Assembly (NCBI RefSeq): GCF_005876855.1
Contig: NZ_QLAE01000002.1
Location: forward strand, 124,001-188,000
Reading direction: 5' to 3'
Origin: Stutzerimonas nosocomialis
GTDB taxonomy: Bacteria > Pseudomonadota > Gammaproteobacteria > Pseudomonadales > Pseudomonadaceae
DNA: 64,000 nucleotides
This document shows positions 52,153 through 61,996 of the stretch, in pieces; within the stretch, counting starts at the first letter, position 1, and every line of letters starts with the position of its first letter. A model generated the notes under the pieces. The model searched no databases and had not been told where the DNA came from. It saw only the letters and a list, made by a program, of their open reading frames with translations. Position numbers and translations under genes: made by a program.

Positions 52153-53427
52153 TTATCCTTGCGCGCGGCACCATTGCGCCGGGTCGCTTGGACGACCCTG
52201 TTGGCGAATGGCGAAATACAATGCGGCAGCTTCCTGCCCGCCACTGGTGCCTACCGTGGCGATGGGGTCTCCCGCCTTGACGATGTCGCCGGCGTCGCGC
52301 AGCAGGCTCTGGTTGTGGCCGTACAGGCTCAGGTAGCCGTTGCCATGGTCGAGGATCACCAGCAACCCGGCACCGCGCAGCCAGTCGGCGAACACCACCC
52401 GGCCGCCGTGCACGGCGCGTACCTGGGTGCCGGCGCTGGCGCCGATCAGGACACCGTCCCACTTGGTTCGAGCGTCGCCGCCGCGCGGAGTGCCGTAGCG
52501 CGCGATCAATTGGCCGTCGACCGGCCACGGCAGCTTGCCCTTGGCCTTGTCGAACGGGCCGCCGTAACTGGCGCCGGCGCTGGAAACGATCTGCTGCGGT
52601 GCGGTACCGGGCGCGGCGGCCGGCGCGGCGGCGTTGGCCTGGCGCTGGCGCTCCTGGGCTTCGCGCGCCTCGGCGAGGGCCCGCTGGCGGGCTTCTTCGG
52701 CCTCGCGCGCCTGGCGGGCGAGGGTCTGTTCGATGGTTCTGAGCACCCCTTCGAACTCGGCCTGCTCCTGCTGCCTGGCCTTGAGCGCCCGGCCGCGGCT
52801 GGACTGGTCCTGGTTGAGCTTGGCCAGCACCTGCTGGCGCTCCTTGCGCACCTCGGCAAGCTCGCTGCGGCGCGCCTGCAGGCCGTTGCGCTGGTCGGCC
52901 AGGCGGCTCTGCTCGGCGGCGATGCCGGCCTCGACGTTGGCCAGCTGGCGCAGGGTTTCGTTGAAGGCGTCGAGCTGTTCGAAGCGGGCCTTGTTCAGGT
53001 AGTCGTAATAGGTCAGCGTGCGGCTGAATTTTTCCGGATTCTGCTGGTTGAGCAGCAGCTTGAGGTATTCCTGCCGGCCGCTCTGGTACGCGGCCCGGGC
53101 CTGGATGCCAATCAACCGCTGCTGTTCGATCCGGGCGCCTTCGAGGGTGGTCTTCTCCTCCTCCAGGCGCTGCAGCTCCGACTGGCTGCGGTCGATCTCC
53201 TGCTGCAGGGTGTCGACCTGCCTTTCCAGCGTGCCCATTTCCTTTTCGGTGGTCTGCAGCTGCTTCTGCACGCTGCTCTTCTCCTGCTCGATCTGCTTGA
53301 GCAGTTTCTGCAGCTCGGCGACATCCTTGCGGGCGGCCTCGATCTGCGCACGGGCGGCGGCGCGATCGTCCGCCACGGCGGTGCCAACGACGAGCGCGAG
53401 TAACAGGGGAGGGAGAAGGCGGAGCAT
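52153..53427 (-). CDS. envC: EnvC-like amidase activator (coiled coil + degenerate LytM/M23)
   Basis: A 424-residue protein with a signal peptide (ending TAVA), a long coiled coil (~residues 22-270; AAARKDVAELQKLLKQIEQ onward, with heavy Gln/Glu/Arg heptads), an Ala/Pro linker, and a C-terminal LytM domain (~300-424). In catalytic M23 domains the first zinc ligands are His and Asp in an R-x4-H-x-G-x-D pattern; here the segment is TKWDGVLIGA, with Lys/Trp where His is expected, so zinc binding is broken although HGNGYLSLYGHN is kept. That is the hallmark of EnvC/NlpD-type activators of AmiA/B amidases rather than a peptidase. It is first gene of the operon with ctpA. Confidence 0.9.
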   Translation of the reverse strand: MLRLLPPLLLALVVGTAVADDRAAARAQIEAARKDVAELQKLLKQIEQEKSSVQKQLQTTEKEMGTLERQVDTLQQEIDRSQSELQRLEEEKTTLEGARIEQQRLIGIQARAAYQSGRQEYLKLLLNQQNPEKFSRTLTYYDYLNKARFEQLDAFNETLRQLANVEAGIAAEQSRLADQRNGLQARRSELAEVRKERQQVLAKLNQDQSSRGRALKARQQEQAEFEGVLRTIEQTLARQAREAEEARQRALAEAREAQERQRQANAAAPAAAPGTAPQQIVSSAGASYGGPFDKAKGKLPWPVDGQLIARYGTPRGGDARTKWDGVLIGASAGTQVRAVHGGRVVFADWLRGAGLLVILDHGNGYLSLYGHNQSLLRDAGDIVKAGDPIATVGTSGGQEAAALYFAIRQQGRPSDPAQWCRAQG

Positions 53428-53469
53428 GAGTGGCGCGATACCAGGGTACGAGACCGGGCTAGTATGCCT

Positions 53470-53491
53470 AAAAAATGCAGCCTGAGGCTGC
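53470..53491 (-). terminator. gpmI terminator, second hairpin
   Basis: Stem GCAGCC / GGCTGC with a 3-nt loop (53477-53491); on the minus strand it is followed by ATTTTTT (53470-53476 reversed). Confidence 0.85.
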
Positions 53492-53500
53492 ACGCCGAAT

Positions 53501-53536
53501 AAAAGCCGCGCGGCGTTGTGAACGGCGCCGCGCGGC
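53501..53536 (-). terminator. gpmI terminator, first hairpin
   Basis: Perfect 11-bp stem GCCGCGCGGCG / CGCCGCGCGGC with a 10-nt loop; on the minus strand TTTTATTC follows. With the second hairpin this forms a tandem terminator between gpmI and envC, so envC-ctpA likely has its own promoter. Confidence 0.85.
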
Positions 53537-53574
53537 CCGATGAGCGGCGGGCGTCAGCCCCGCCGCTGGCCGCT

Positions 53575-55110
53575 TCAGTCGAGTTCGACGATGCTGCGGC
53601 CGGTCATTTCGGCTGGCTGCGGCAGGCCCAGGAGGGTCAGCATGGTGGGCGCCACATCGGCGAGCACGCCGCCTTCGCGGATCTTCAGGCTGCGCTTGCC
53701 GACATAGATGAAGGGCACCGGCTCGCAGGTATGCGCCGTGTGCGCCTGGCCGGTCATGGCATCTTCCATCTGCTCGACGTTGCCGTGGTCGGCCGTGATC
53801 AGCGCCTCGCCGCCGACCTTGTCCAGGGCCGCGACGATCCGGCCGACGCAATGATCCAGGCATTCGACCGCCTTGACCGCCGCCTCGAATACGCCGGTGT
53901 GGCCGACCATGTCGCCGTTGGCGTAGTTGACCACGATGACGTCATAGCGCTGGTTCTCGATGGCGTCGACGATCCGGTCGGTCACCTCCGGGGCGCTCAT
54001 TTCCGGCTGCATGTCGTAGGTCGCGACCTTGGGCGACGGGATCAGGATGCGCTCCTCGCCTTCGAAGGGTTCCTCGCGCCCGCCGGAAAAGAAGAAGGTG
54101 ACATGGGCGTACTTCTCGGTTTCGGCGATACGCAGCTGGGTCTTGCCGTTCTTGGCCAGGTACTCGCCTAGCACGTTGCTCAGCGACTCCTGGGCGAAGG
54201 CGCTGGGCGCCGGGATGCTGGCCGAATACTGGGTGAGCATGACGAAACCGGCCAGCTGCGGGCGGCGGGCACGGGCGAAGCCGTCGAAGTCGTCCTCGAC
54301 GAAGGCGCGGGACAGCTCGCGGGCGCGGTCGGCGCGGAAGTTCATGAACACCACGGCATCGCCGTCCTCGACCTTCACCGGCTCGCCGATGGTGGTGGCC
54401 TTGACGAACTCGTCGCTCTCGCCGCGCTCGTAGGCGGCGATCAGGCCGTCCACCGCGTAGTCGGCGTGGTACTCGGCCTTGCCGTCGACGATCAGCTCGA
54501 AGGCCTGCTGCACGCGGTCCCAGCGGTTGTCGCGGTCCATCGCGAAGTAGCGGCCGATCAGGCTGGCCACCTTGCCCTTGCCGAGGCGGCCGAAGGTGGC
54601 CTGCATCAGTTCGATGGAGCCCTGGGCGCTCTTGGGCGGCGTGTCGCGGCCGTCGAGGAAGGCGTGCAGGTAGATCTTCTCGGCGCCGCGCTTGGCGGCC
54701 AGCTCGGCCATGGCGACCAGGTGGTCCTGATGGCTGTGCACACCGCCGTCGGACAGCAGGCCGAGAATGTGTACGGCCTTGCCGGCGCCGACCGCCTTGT
54801 CCACCGCGGCGCAGAGGGTCGGGTTCTCGAAGAAGTCGCCGTCGCGGATGGATTTGGTCACCCGGGTGAAGTCCTGGTACACCACGCGGCCGGCGCCGAG
54901 GTTCATGTGGCCCACCTCGGAGTTGCCCATCTGCCCGTCGGGCAAGCCCACATCCATGCCGCTGCCGGAAATGAGCCCGTGCGGCTGGGTGCTCAGCAGG
55001 CGGTCGTAGACCGGTGTGTTGGCCGCATGGATGGCGTTGAACTCGGGGCTTTCGCTATGCCCGAAGCCGTCGAGGATGACGAGTACCAGGGGTTTGGGTG
55101 CAGCAGGCAT
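53575..55110 (-). CDS. gpmI: 2,3-bisphosphoglycerate-independent phosphoglycerate mutase
   Basis: A 511-residue alkaline-phosphatase-superfamily mutase (family usual ~510-515). The phospho-acceptor serine is Ser64 in [11 protein letters not shown]; metal ligands are in [19 protein letters not shown] and [11 protein letters not shown]. It interconverts 3- and 2-phosphoglycerate in glycolysis/gluconeogenesis. The start at 55110 follows AAGGAG. It is divergent from the rhodanese-grxC-secB unit. Confidence 0.96.
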   Translation of the reverse strand: MPAAPKPLVLVILDGFGHSESPEFNAIHAANTPVYDRLLSTQPHGLISGSGMDVGLPDGQMGNSEVGHMNLGAGRVVYQDFTRVTKSIRDGDFFENPTLCAAVDKAVGAGKAVHILGLLSDGGVHSHQDHLVAMAELAAKRGAEKIYLHAFLDGRDTPPKSAQGSIELMQATFGRLGKGKVASLIGRYFAMDRDNRWDRVQQAFELIVDGKAEYHADYAVDGLIAAYERGESDEFVKATTIGEPVKVEDGDAVVFMNFRADRARELSRAFVEDDFDGFARARRPQLAGFVMLTQYSASIPAPSAFAQESLSNVLGEYLAKNGKTQLRIAETEKYAHVTFFFSGGREEPFEGEERILIPSPKVATYDMQPEMSAPEVTDRIVDAIENQRYDVIVVNYANGDMVGHTGVFEAAVKAVECLDHCVGRIVAALDKVGGEALITADHGNVEQMEDAMTGQAHTAHTCEPVPFIYVGKRSLKIREGGVLADVAPTMLTLLGLPQPAEMTGRSIVELD

Positions 55111-55187
55111 GTTCGGGCTCCTTGCGCGGGGACTTGAAAGGGCGGCCAGTCTACTGGCGGGCCGGGCCAGGGTCACGAGTATCAGGG

Positions 55188-55216
55188 TTCAGCCGGCTGG
55201 GGGGGCTGTGTATACT
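55188..55216 (+). promoter_or_regulatory. candidate sigma-70 promoter of rhodanese-grxC
   Basis: TTCAGC (55188-55193), a 17-base spacer, then TATACT (55211-55216). The -10 is good and the -35 poor. Distance to the start codon is 33 bases. Confidence 0.4.
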
Positions 55217-55248
55217 GGCCCGCATTTTATCCCCCGGGTACCCTATTG

Positions 55249-55662
55249 ATGGTCGCTAACCTGATTGAATTTGTCTCCAACCACTATGTATTGAGCAGCC
55301 TGTTCGTCGTGCTGCTGATCCTTCTGGTCATCACCGAGACTCGCAAGGGCGGCAAGAGCCTGAGCAATCGCGAGCTGACCGCCCTGGTCAACAGTGGTGA
55401 AGGCGTGGTGTTGGACGTGCGGGCGAAGAAGGAGTTCGCCGCCGGCCATATCGTCGACGCGTTGAACATTCCGCACGACAAACTGGTCAGCCGAATGGCG
55501 GAGCTGGAAAAGTACAAGGGCAAGACGCTGATCGTCGTCGACGCCCTCGGCCAGCACGCCGGTACGGTTTGTCGGGAGTTGCAGAAGGCAGGCCACACGG
55601 CCGCCAAGCTGGGCGGAGGGATTTCCAGCTGGCGCGGCGACAACCTTCCCCTGGTCAAGTGA
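55249..55662 (+). CDS. membrane-anchored rhodanese-like protein without catalytic cysteine
   Basis: A 137-residue protein with one N-terminal membrane segment (YVLSSLFVVLLILLVI) and a rhodanese domain (LDVRAKKEFAAGHIVDALNIPHDKL is the diagnostic first half). In active sulfurtransferases the loop after the strand LIVV starts with Cys; here it reads DALGQHAG, and the only Cys (in TVCREL) is off the loop, so sulfur transfer at the normal site is unlikely. Start: ATG at 55249, with TTG immediately before it. grxC begins 1 base after its stop, suggesting a shared transcript and a thiol-related function. Confidence 0.85.
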   Translation: MVANLIEFVSNHYVLSSLFVVLLILLVITETRKGGKSLSNRELTALVNSGEGVVLDVRAKKEFAAGHIVDALNIPHDKLVSRMAELEKYKGKTLIVVDALGQHAGTVCRELQKAGHTAAKLGGGISSWRGDNLPLVK

Positions 55663-55663
55663 T

Positions 55664-55918
55664 ATGTCCCATGTCGTGATCTACACCACCGCCTGGTGCC
55701 CCTACTGTCTGCGGGCCAAGAGCCTGCTGGACAAGAAGGGCGTCGACTATGAGGAAATCCCGGTCGACGGCCGGTCCGACCTGCGCGCCGAGATGGCTCG
55801 CAAGGCGGGGCGCACGTCGGTGCCGCAGATCTGGATCGGCGAGCAGCACATCGGTGGTTGCGACGATCTTTTCGCCCTCGATCGCGCCGGCCGTCTCGAC
55901 CCGCTGCTCGCATCCTGA
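55664..55918 (+). CDS. grxC: glutaredoxin 3
   Basis: An 84-residue dithiol glutaredoxin with the CPYC active site (Cys12, Cys15), the cis-Pro loop TSVPQIW and the GSH-binding GGCDDL. It reduces glutathione mixed disulfides and protein disulfides in the cytoplasm. It lies immediately after the rhodanese gene (1-base gap) and before secB (66-base gap), a conserved trio in Pseudomonas. Confidence 0.96.
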   Translation: MSHVVIYTTAWCPYCLRAKSLLDKKGVDYEEIPVDGRSDLRAEMARKAGRTSVPQIWIGEQHIGGCDDLFALDRAGRLDPLLAS

Positions 55919-55984
55919 CGGCTCGGGCCGCAGCGGACGGTCGCCGACAACCCTTATCAAACGCACAACGAGAAGGCTTCGAAA

Positions 55985-56482
55985 ATGGCTGAACAAGAAA
56001 CCAACGGCGCCGCTTCCCAGAACGGCGAGCAAGGCGCGCAGTTCTCCCTGCAGCGCATCTACGTCCGCGATCTGTCGTTCGAGGCGCCCAAGAGCCCGGA
56101 AATCTTCCGCCAGGAGTGGAATCCGAGCGTCGCTTTGGATCTGAACACCAAGCAGAAGGCGCTCGAAGGCGACTTCCACGAAGTGGTGCTGACCCTGTCG
56201 GTCACGGTCAAGACCAACGAAGAAGTGGCGTTCATCGCCGAAGTGCAGCAGGCCGGCATCTTCCTGATCAAGGGGCTGGATGCGCCGTCCATGAGCCACA
56301 CCCTCGGTGCGTTCTGCCCGAACATCCTGTTCCCTTATGCCCGCGAAGCCCTGGACAACCTGGTCACCCGCGGCTCGTTCCCGGCGCTGATGCTTTCCCC
56401 GGTGAACTTCGATGCGCTCTACGCGCAGGAAATGGCCCGCATGCAGCAGGCGGGCCAGGCGCCGAGCACCGCTCAGCACTGA
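55985..56482 (+). CDS. secB: protein-export chaperone SecB
   Basis: A 165-residue SecB. Typical segments are [19 protein letters not shown] and QAGIFLIKG, then [40 protein letters not shown]. It forms tetramers that keep pre-proteins unfolded and deliver them to SecA. The ATG follows GAGAAGG. A hairpin after the gene probably ends the transcript. Confidence 0.97.
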   Translation: MAEQETNGAASQNGEQGAQFSLQRIYVRDLSFEAPKSPEIFRQEWNPSVALDLNTKQKALEGDFHEVVLTLSVTVKTNEEVAFIAEVQQAGIFLIKGLDAPSMSHTLGAFCPNILFPYAREALDNLVTRGSFPALMLSPVNFDALYAQEMARMQQAGQAPSTAQH

Positions 56483-56516
56483 GGCCGCGCCGCGTCTGCG
56501 GCATCACGCGCCGGAT

Positions 56517-56548
56517 ACGAAGGGCTCGCCTGATGGCGGGCCCTTCGT
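56517..56548. terminator. hairpin terminator between secB and the quinone oxidoreductase
   Basis: ACGAAGGGCTCGCC / GGCGGGCCCTTCGT with a TGAT loop and one T-G mismatch; only a short CGTTC follows, so its strength is uncertain. It could serve both convergent genes. Confidence 0.6.
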
Positions 56549-56572
56549 CGTTCTGGCGCCCGAGGTCTCGTC

Positions 56573-57553
56573 TCAGCGAACCTTGACCACGACCTTACCG
56601 ACGGCGCGGCGCTGGGCCAGGGTATCGATCGCCTCGGAGGCTTGCGCCAGCGGGAAGGTCTGGGACACCAGCGGCTTGAGCTTGCCCTCGGCATGCCAGG
56701 CGAACAGCTGCTGGAAGTTGGCGGCGTTGTCCTGGGGCTGGCGCTGGGCGAAGGCGCCCCAGAACACGCCGACCAGGGATGCGCCCTTGAGCAGCGGCAG
56801 GTTGGCCGGCAGCGCAGGAATGCCGTCCCCGGCGGCGAAGCCGACCACCAGCATGCGGCCGTTCCAGGCGATGCTGCGGAATGCCTCCTCGAACAGCGAG
56901 CCGCCGACCGGATCGTAGATCACGTCGACGCCCTGGCCGCCGGTCAGCTCCTTGAGCCGGTCCTTGATACCGCCTTCGCTGTAGTTGATCAGCTCGTCGG
57001 CGCCGGCCTTGCGCGCCACTTCGAGCTTCTCGGTCGTCGAGGCCGCCGCGATCACCCGGGCGCCCATCGCCTTGCCGATTTCCACCGCCGCCAGCCCCAC
57101 GCCGCCCGAGGCGCCGAGTACCAGCAGGGTCTCGCCCGGCTGCAGGTTGCCGCGCTGACGCAGCGCGTGCATGGACGTGCCGTAGGTCATGCTGAAGGCC
57201 GCGGCCGTTTCGAAATCCATGCTGTCAGGAATGGGCAGGACGTTGTAGGCCGGGACCGCGGTCTGCTCGGCGAACGCGCTCCAGCCGGTCAGGCCCATCA
57301 CCCGGTCGCCGACCTTCAGGTGGGTGACCTTCTCGCCCACCGCCGCCACCACGCCGGCCGCCTCGCCGCCGGGGGAGAAGGGAAACGGCGGCTTGAACTG
57401 GTACTTGCCCTCGATGATCAGCGTGTCTGGAAAGTTGACCCCGGCGGCGTGCACGTCGAGCAGGATCTCGTTCTTCTTGATCTCGGGGCTGGCGGTCTCT
57501 TCCAGCACCAGGGTGTCGGCGGGGCCGAAGGCTTTGCACAGGATGGCTTTCAT
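56573..57553 (-). CDS. NADPH:quinone oxidoreductase family (zinc-free MDR)
   Basis: A 326-residue medium-chain reductase. No catalytic zinc cysteines; the N-terminal part has AAGVNFPDTLIIEGKY and PGGEAAGVVAAVG, and the nucleotide-binding site is VLGASGGVGLAAVEIG. Members reduce quinones or enoyl compounds with NADPH. The gene is divergent from the cyo operon across a 560-base gap with a long inverted repeat; a functional link to quinone chemistry is attractive but only inference. Confidence 0.9.
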   Translation of the reverse strand: MKAILCKAFGPADTLVLEETASPEIKKNEILLDVHAAGVNFPDTLIIEGKYQFKPPFPFSPGGEAAGVVAAVGEKVTHLKVGDRVMGLTGWSAFAEQTAVPAYNVLPIPDSMDFETAAAFSMTYGTSMHALRQRGNLQPGETLLVLGASGGVGLAAVEIGKAMGARVIAAASTTEKLEVARKAGADELINYSEGGIKDRLKELTGGQGVDVIYDPVGGSLFEEAFRSIAWNGRMLVVGFAAGDGIPALPANLPLLKGASLVGVFWGAFAQRQPQDNAANFQQLFAWHAEGKLKPLVSQTFPLAQASEAIDTLAQRRAVGKVVVKVR

Positions 57554-58114
57554 CGGGAGGGTCCTTGTTGGAGTTGTCGGGCCGCAGTTGCAGGCAGTCT
57601 AGGTCCGCGAGGCCGGGGCGCAACGAGCATGGCCCTCCCTGATGGCGTCGCATAAGTGCGGTCCGAGCGCTGCCTTGCCTGGTGTGGGCGGGTCGAGGCG
57701 CTGACACAAATTGCAAAAGTTTGTATTGTCTTGAAACAATTAAAACTTTGCTTCACACTTGATTTGTTACCTAGGACACGGATGCGTTGCTCTGGTTGAT
57801 CCAGAGCCGCTGGCTAGCTCGCCATCGCGCTGCTGTCCGTCCCTGCCATGGGGCGATTCATGGCACCGGCCATGGATGCGCCTGCACCGCCCCCTCCGCC
57901 CACCAGAACACAACAATTTGGGCCACGGATCCGCTGGCGCAACGCCAGTCGCCGTTATCCGGCAATAACGCACCGCGCCGACAGACGAGCCTTCGCGCTC
58001 CTCTGCCTGCCTTCGAGCCGCTTCGAAGGTACGGGCACCTGCGACCTATCGATTCCCAAGGACTGAATGGCAGCCAATGGTCGATGCCTTCAGGCACACA
58101 GTTCGAGGCCGAGA
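57554..58114. promoter_or_regulatory. divergent regulatory region, quinone oxidoreductase / cyo operon
   Basis: About 560 bases without a gene. The AT-rich stretch 57705-57775 is the likely promoter core and contains the 39-base inverted repeat listed separately. The rest (57,780-58,114) is GC-rich leader of cyoA with no clear hairpin or gene. I did not find a TTGAT-N4-ATCAA (ANR) box; ATTGT-N6-ACAAT (57725-57740) forms the centre of the inverted repeat. Confidence 0.5.
57713..57751. promoter_or_regulatory. 39-base imperfect inverted repeat upstream of cyoA (proposed operator)
   Basis: Left arm GCAAAAGTTTGTATTGT (57713-57729), 6-base centre, right arm ACAATTAAAACTTTGC (57736-57751), whose complement reads GCAAAGTTTTAATTGT. 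The arms match at 14 of 17 aligned positions with one gap, very unlikely in GC-rich surroundings. It lies about 364 bases before cyoA and about 160 from the divergent oxidoreductase. Confidence 0.65.
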
Positions 58115-59026
58115 ATGAGCAACAAGCGATACCCGAGATTTCTGAGCGTCCTGCCGTTTCTGACCATGCTGCTGCTCGGCGGGTGTGACATGGTCCTGTT
58201 CAATCCCAAGGGGCAGGTGGGGCTGGATGAGCGGAACCTGATCATCGCCGCGACGCTGCTGATGCTGATCGTGGTGATCCCGGTATTCATCATGACCGCC
58301 GTGTTCGCCTGGAAATACCGCGCCAGCAACACCCAGGCGAACTACCAGCCCAATTGGGCGCATTCGGTCCGCATCGAGGCCGTGGTCTGGGGCGTTCCGG
58401 CGCTGATCATCATCGCCCTCGGCATCCTCACCTGGAAAAGCACCCACGCCCTGGACCCCTACAAGCCGCTCGAGTCGGACGTGCCGCCGGTGACCGTCCA
58501 GGTCATCGCCATGGACTGGAAGTGGCTGTTCATCTACCCGGAGCTCGGCGTGGCATCGGTCAACGAGCTGGCGATTCCCGACAACACGCCCATCAACTTC
58601 CGCATCACCTCGGACGGGGCGATGACTTCGTTCTTCATCCCGGCGCTCGGCGGGCAGATCTACGCGATGGCCGGCATGCAGACGCAGCTGCACCTGATCG
58701 CCAACGAGATCGGCGAGTACCGCGGATTCGCCGCCAACTACAACGGCGAAGGCTTTTCCAAGATGGGTTTCGCCGCCCGGGCCATGAGTCCCGCCGACTT
58801 CCAGGCCTGGGTCGCACAGGTGCGTGGCGACTCGGCACGGCTGGCCTCGATGGCCGACTACGAGGTGCTGGCCAAGCCCAGCATCGAGCATCCCGTCCAG
58901 CATTTCGCTTCGGTGCAGCCGGGCCTGTTCCAGCACGTGGTGGACAAGTACGAGGGCATGAACAGGGGCGCACCCGCCCACGGAAAGATGGATGACATGC
59001 CCGACATGACCATGGATAGCCATTGA
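58115..59026 (+). CDS. cyoA: cytochrome bo3 ubiquinol oxidase subunit II
   Basis: A 303-residue subunit II with lipoprotein signal MLLLGGC (Cys about residue 24) and two membrane segments, then the periplasmic cupredoxin-like domain. It lacks CuA ligands (IYPELGVASVNELAIPDNTPINFRITSDGAMTSFFIPALGGQIYAM), as expected for a quinol rather than a cytochrome c oxidase. The start at 58115 (MSNKRYPRF) follows GAGG; a frame-extending ATG at 58067 would precede the signal. First gene of cyoABCDE. Confidence 0.95.
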   Translation: MSNKRYPRFLSVLPFLTMLLLGGCDMVLFNPKGQVGLDERNLIIAATLLMLIVVIPVFIMTAVFAWKYRASNTQANYQPNWAHSVRIEAVVWGVPALIIIALGILTWKSTHALDPYKPLESDVPPVTVQVIAMDWKWLFIYPELGVASVNELAIPDNTPINFRITSDGAMTSFFIPALGGQIYAMAGMQTQLHLIANEIGEYRGFAANYNGEGFSKMGFAARAMSPADFQAWVAQVRGDSARLASMADYEVLAKPSIEHPVQHFASVQPGLFQHVVDKYEGMNRGAPAHGKMDDMPDMTMDSH

Positions 59027-59074
59027 GCCGAGGCAGACACAGATGCATTCGAATGAAGGCAGAGGAAATTGAGC

Positions 59075-61048
59075 ATGTTCGGTAAGTTGACCCTTGATGC
59101 CATCCCGTGGCACGAGCCCATCATCATGTACACGCTGGCCGTCGTCGGGGTCATCGGGGTTGCCGTTCTCGCCCTGATCACCCGTGCCAAGGGCTGGGGA
59201 CCGCTGTGGCGTGACTGGCTGACCTCGGTGGACCACAAGAAGATCGGCGTGATGTACATCGTCGTGGCGCTGATCATGCTGCTGCGTGGCTTCTCCGACG
59301 CGATCATGATGCGCACCCAGCAGGCGATGGCCGCCGCCGGTTCGGCCGGCTACCTGCCGCCGGAACACTACGACCAGATCTTCACCGCCCACGGCGTGAT
59401 CATGATCTTCTTCATGGCCATGCCCTTCATGATCGGCCTGATGAACATCGTCGTGCCGCTGCAGATCGGTGCCCGCGACGTCGCGTTCCCCTTCCTCAAC
59501 TCGCTGAGCTTCTGGCTGTTCGTGGTCGGCGCGGTGCTGGTGAACATCTCGCTCGGCGTCGGCGAATTCGCCCGCACCGGCTGGGTGGCGTATCCGCCGC
59601 TGTCGGAGCTCGGCTACAGCCCGGGCGTGGGGATGGACTACTACATCTGGTCGTTGCAGATATCGGGTATCGGGACGCTGCTGACGGGCCTGAACTTCTT
59701 CGTGACCATCCTCAAGATGCGCACCAGGGGCATGGACCTGATGAAGATGCCGATCTTCACCTGGACCTGCTTCTGCACCGCGATCCTGATCCTCGCCGCC
59801 TTCCCGATCCTGACCGCGACCCTCGGCCTGCTGACCCTGGATCGCTACCTGGACATGCATTTCTTCACCAATGAGCTGGGCGGCAACCCGATGATGTACG
59901 TCAACCTCATCTGGGCCTGGGGCCATCCTGAGGTGTACATCCTGATCCTGCCGGCGTTCGGCATCTTCTCCGAAGTGACCTCGACCTTCGCCCGCAAGCG
60001 GTTGTTCGGCTACGCCTCGCTGGTGTGGGCGACCATCGCGATCACGGTGCTGTCGTTCGTGGTGTGGGTGCATCACTTCTTCACCATGGGCGCCGGGGCG
60101 AACGTCAACGCCTTCTTCGGCATCATGACGATGATCATCGCGGTACCGACGGGGGTGAAGATCTTCACCTGGCTGTTCACCATGTTCCGCGGGCGGATCG
60201 TGTTCGAGACGCCGATCATGTGGACCATCGGCTTCATCATCACCTTCACCATCGGGGGCATGACCGGTGTGCTGCTGGCCGTACCCGGTGCCGACTTCCT
60301 GCTGCACAACAGCCTGTTCCTGATCGCGCACTTCCATAACGTGATCATCGGCGGCGCGGTGTTCGGCTACCTGGCGGGGCTGACGTACTGGTTCCCCAAA
60401 GCGTTCGGTTACCGCCTGCACAACCGCCTCGGACAGGTTGCCTTCTGGTGCTGGCTGGTGGGCTTCTTCTTCGCCTTCGTTCCGTCCTATTTCCTGGGCT
60501 TCATGGGCATGACCCGGCGCCTGAGCAGTTTCGACGTGCCCGAGTGGCGGCCTTTCCTGATGCTGGAACTGGTGGGCGTGGCCCTGATCCTGATCGGTGT
60601 CTGCGCCCAGGCGGCGCAACTCGTGGTGAGCTACCGCAACCGCGAGACGCTGCGCGATGTGACGGGCGACCCCTGGAATGGCCGCACCCTGGAATGGTCG
60701 ACCTCCTCGCCGCCGCCGTTCTACAACTTCGCCGAACAGCCCGAGGTGGACGACCTGGACGCCTACTGGGGCATGAAGGAGCGCGGGGTCAGCACGGCCA
60801 TACGCAGCGACTACAAGAAGATCCACATGCCGCGCAATACCAGCGCAGGCCTGGTCCTCGCCGGCTTCAGCCTGGTGATCGGCTTCGCCCTGGTCTGGCA
60901 CATCTGGTGGATGGCCATCGCCGGCCTGGTGGGCTCGGTGGTCGCTTTCATCATCCGCAGCAACGACGACGACATCGATTATTACGTGCCGGCCGAAGAG
61001 GTGGCGCGGATCGAGAGCGCACGACTCGAATCACTGGCGAAGGCTTGA
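59075..61048 (+). CDS. cyoB: cytochrome bo3 ubiquinol oxidase subunit I
   Basis: A 657-residue haem-copper oxidase subunit I with about 15 membrane segments. Ligand segments: [12 protein letters not shown] (low-spin haem His), [17 protein letters not shown] (CuB His with the cross-linked Tyr), [10 protein letters not shown] (CuB His pair) and [14 protein letters not shown] (haem o3 and low-spin haem His). The start at 59075 is preferred because AGAGGA lies 8 bases upstream; a TTG six bases earlier is in frame. It translocates protons while reducing O2 with ubiquinol. Confidence 0.96.
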   Translation: MFGKLTLDAIPWHEPIIMYTLAVVGVIGVAVLALITRAKGWGPLWRDWLTSVDHKKIGVMYIVVALIMLLRGFSDAIMMRTQQAMAAAGSAGYLPPEHYDQIFTAHGVIMIFFMAMPFMIGLMNIVVPLQIGARDVAFPFLNSLSFWLFVVGAVLVNISLGVGEFARTGWVAYPPLSELGYSPGVGMDYYIWSLQISGIGTLLTGLNFFVTILKMRTRGMDLMKMPIFTWTCFCTAILILAAFPILTATLGLLTLDRYLDMHFFTNELGGNPMMYVNLIWAWGHPEVYILILPAFGIFSEVTSTFARKRLFGYASLVWATIAITVLSFVVWVHHFFTMGAGANVNAFFGIMTMIIAVPTGVKIFTWLFTMFRGRIVFETPIMWTIGFIITFTIGGMTGVLLAVPGADFLLHNSLFLIAHFHNVIIGGAVFGYLAGLTYWFPKAFGYRLHNRLGQVAFWCWLVGFFFAFVPSYFLGFMGMTRRLSSFDVPEWRPFLMLELVGVALILIGVCAQAAQLVVSYRNRETLRDVTGDPWNGRTLEWSTSSPPPFYNFAEQPEVDDLDAYWGMKERGVSTAIRSDYKKIHMPRNTSAGLVLAGFSLVIGFALVWHIWWMAIAGLVGSVVAFIIRSNDDDIDYYVPAEEVARIESARLESLAKA

Positions 61049-61052
61049 CGAT

Positions 61053-61667
61053 ATGCAACATGTACTTCATGCAACAGAGCACGCCGCCGAGGAGCACGGT
61101 CCGGAGCATGTCGGCTCGGTGACGGTGTTCGGCTTCTGGATCTACCTGATGACCGACTGCATCCTGTTCGCGACCCTCTTCGCGACCTATGCGGTCCTGG
61201 TCGACAGCGTGGCGGGCGGCCCGTCCGGCGCCGAGATCTTCGAGCTGCCCTACGTGCTGGTGGAAACCTTCTGCCTGCTGTTTTCCAGCATCACCTATGG
61301 CTTCGCCATGCTGGCGATGCACCGGGGCGACAAGCAGAAGCTGCTGGGCTGGCTGGGGGCCACCTTCCTGCTGGGCCTGGCATTCATCGGGCTCGAGATC
61401 AACGAGTTCCACAAGCTGATCAGCGAGGGCTACGGCCCCAACCGCAGCGCATTCCTCTCCGGCTTCTTCACCCTGGTCGGCACCCACGGGCTGCACGTGA
61501 TCAGCGGGCTGCTGTGGATGGCCGTGCTGATGTTCCAGGTGCGCGCCAGGGGGCTGACCGAGACCAACCAGACCCGCCTGCGTTGCCTGAGCCTGTTCTG
61601 GCACTTCCTCGACGTGGTGTGGATCTGCGTGTTTACCGTCGTTTACCTGATGGGAGTTCTGCGATGA
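61053..61667 (+). CDS. cyoC: cytochrome bo3 ubiquinol oxidase subunit III
   Basis: A 204-residue subunit III with five membrane segments ([59 protein letters not shown]). It starts 4 bases after cyoB and overlaps cyoD by 4 bases. It stabilises subunit I and proton uptake. Confidence 0.95.
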   Translation: MQHVLHATEHAAEEHGPEHVGSVTVFGFWIYLMTDCILFATLFATYAVLVDSVAGGPSGAEIFELPYVLVETFCLLFSSITYGFAMLAMHRGDKQKLLGWLGATFLLGLAFIGLEINEFHKLISEGYGPNRSAFLSGFFTLVGTHGLHVISGLLWMAVLMFQVRARGLTETNQTRLRCLSLFWHFLDVVWICVFTVVYLMGVLR

Positions 61668-61996
61668 GCAACACCTTCACGGACGCCACCGGCGCCGATC
61701 ACGGCACCGCGGGTTCCTACCTCCTCGGCTTCGTGCTGTCGGTCATCCTCACCGTCATACCCTTTGCGCTGGTGATGTTCCCCACCTTCTCCCAGAGCAC
61801 CACGCTCTGGCTGGTGGTTGGCTTCGCGGTAGCCCAGGTGCTGGTGCACCTGGTGTTCTTCCTGCACATGAACGGCTCTTCGGAGCAGCGCTGGAACCTG
61901 GTGGCGCTGGGCTTCTCGGCGCTGATCATCTTTCTGCTGGTGTTCCTGTCGCTGTGGATCATGTTCAGCGTTCACCACTACATGCTGGCGCACTGA
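61664..61996 (+). CDS. cyoD: cytochrome bo3 ubiquinol oxidase subunit IV
   Basis: A 110-residue subunit with three membrane segments ([61 protein letters not shown]). It is ATGA-coupled to cyoC and overlaps the cyoE start by one base (TGATG). Confidence 0.93.
   Translation: MSNTFTDATGADHGTAGSYLLGFVLSVILTVIPFALVMFPTFSQSTTLWLVVGFAVAQVLVHLVFFLHMNGSSEQRWNLVALGFSALIIFLLVFLSLWIMFSVHHYMLAH

Noticed and set aside
58046-60901. Minus-strand frame of 951 codons opposite cyoA-cyoB
   Set aside because: Antisense of two verified oxidase subunits; extremely His/Asp/Gln-rich, no start site or domain.
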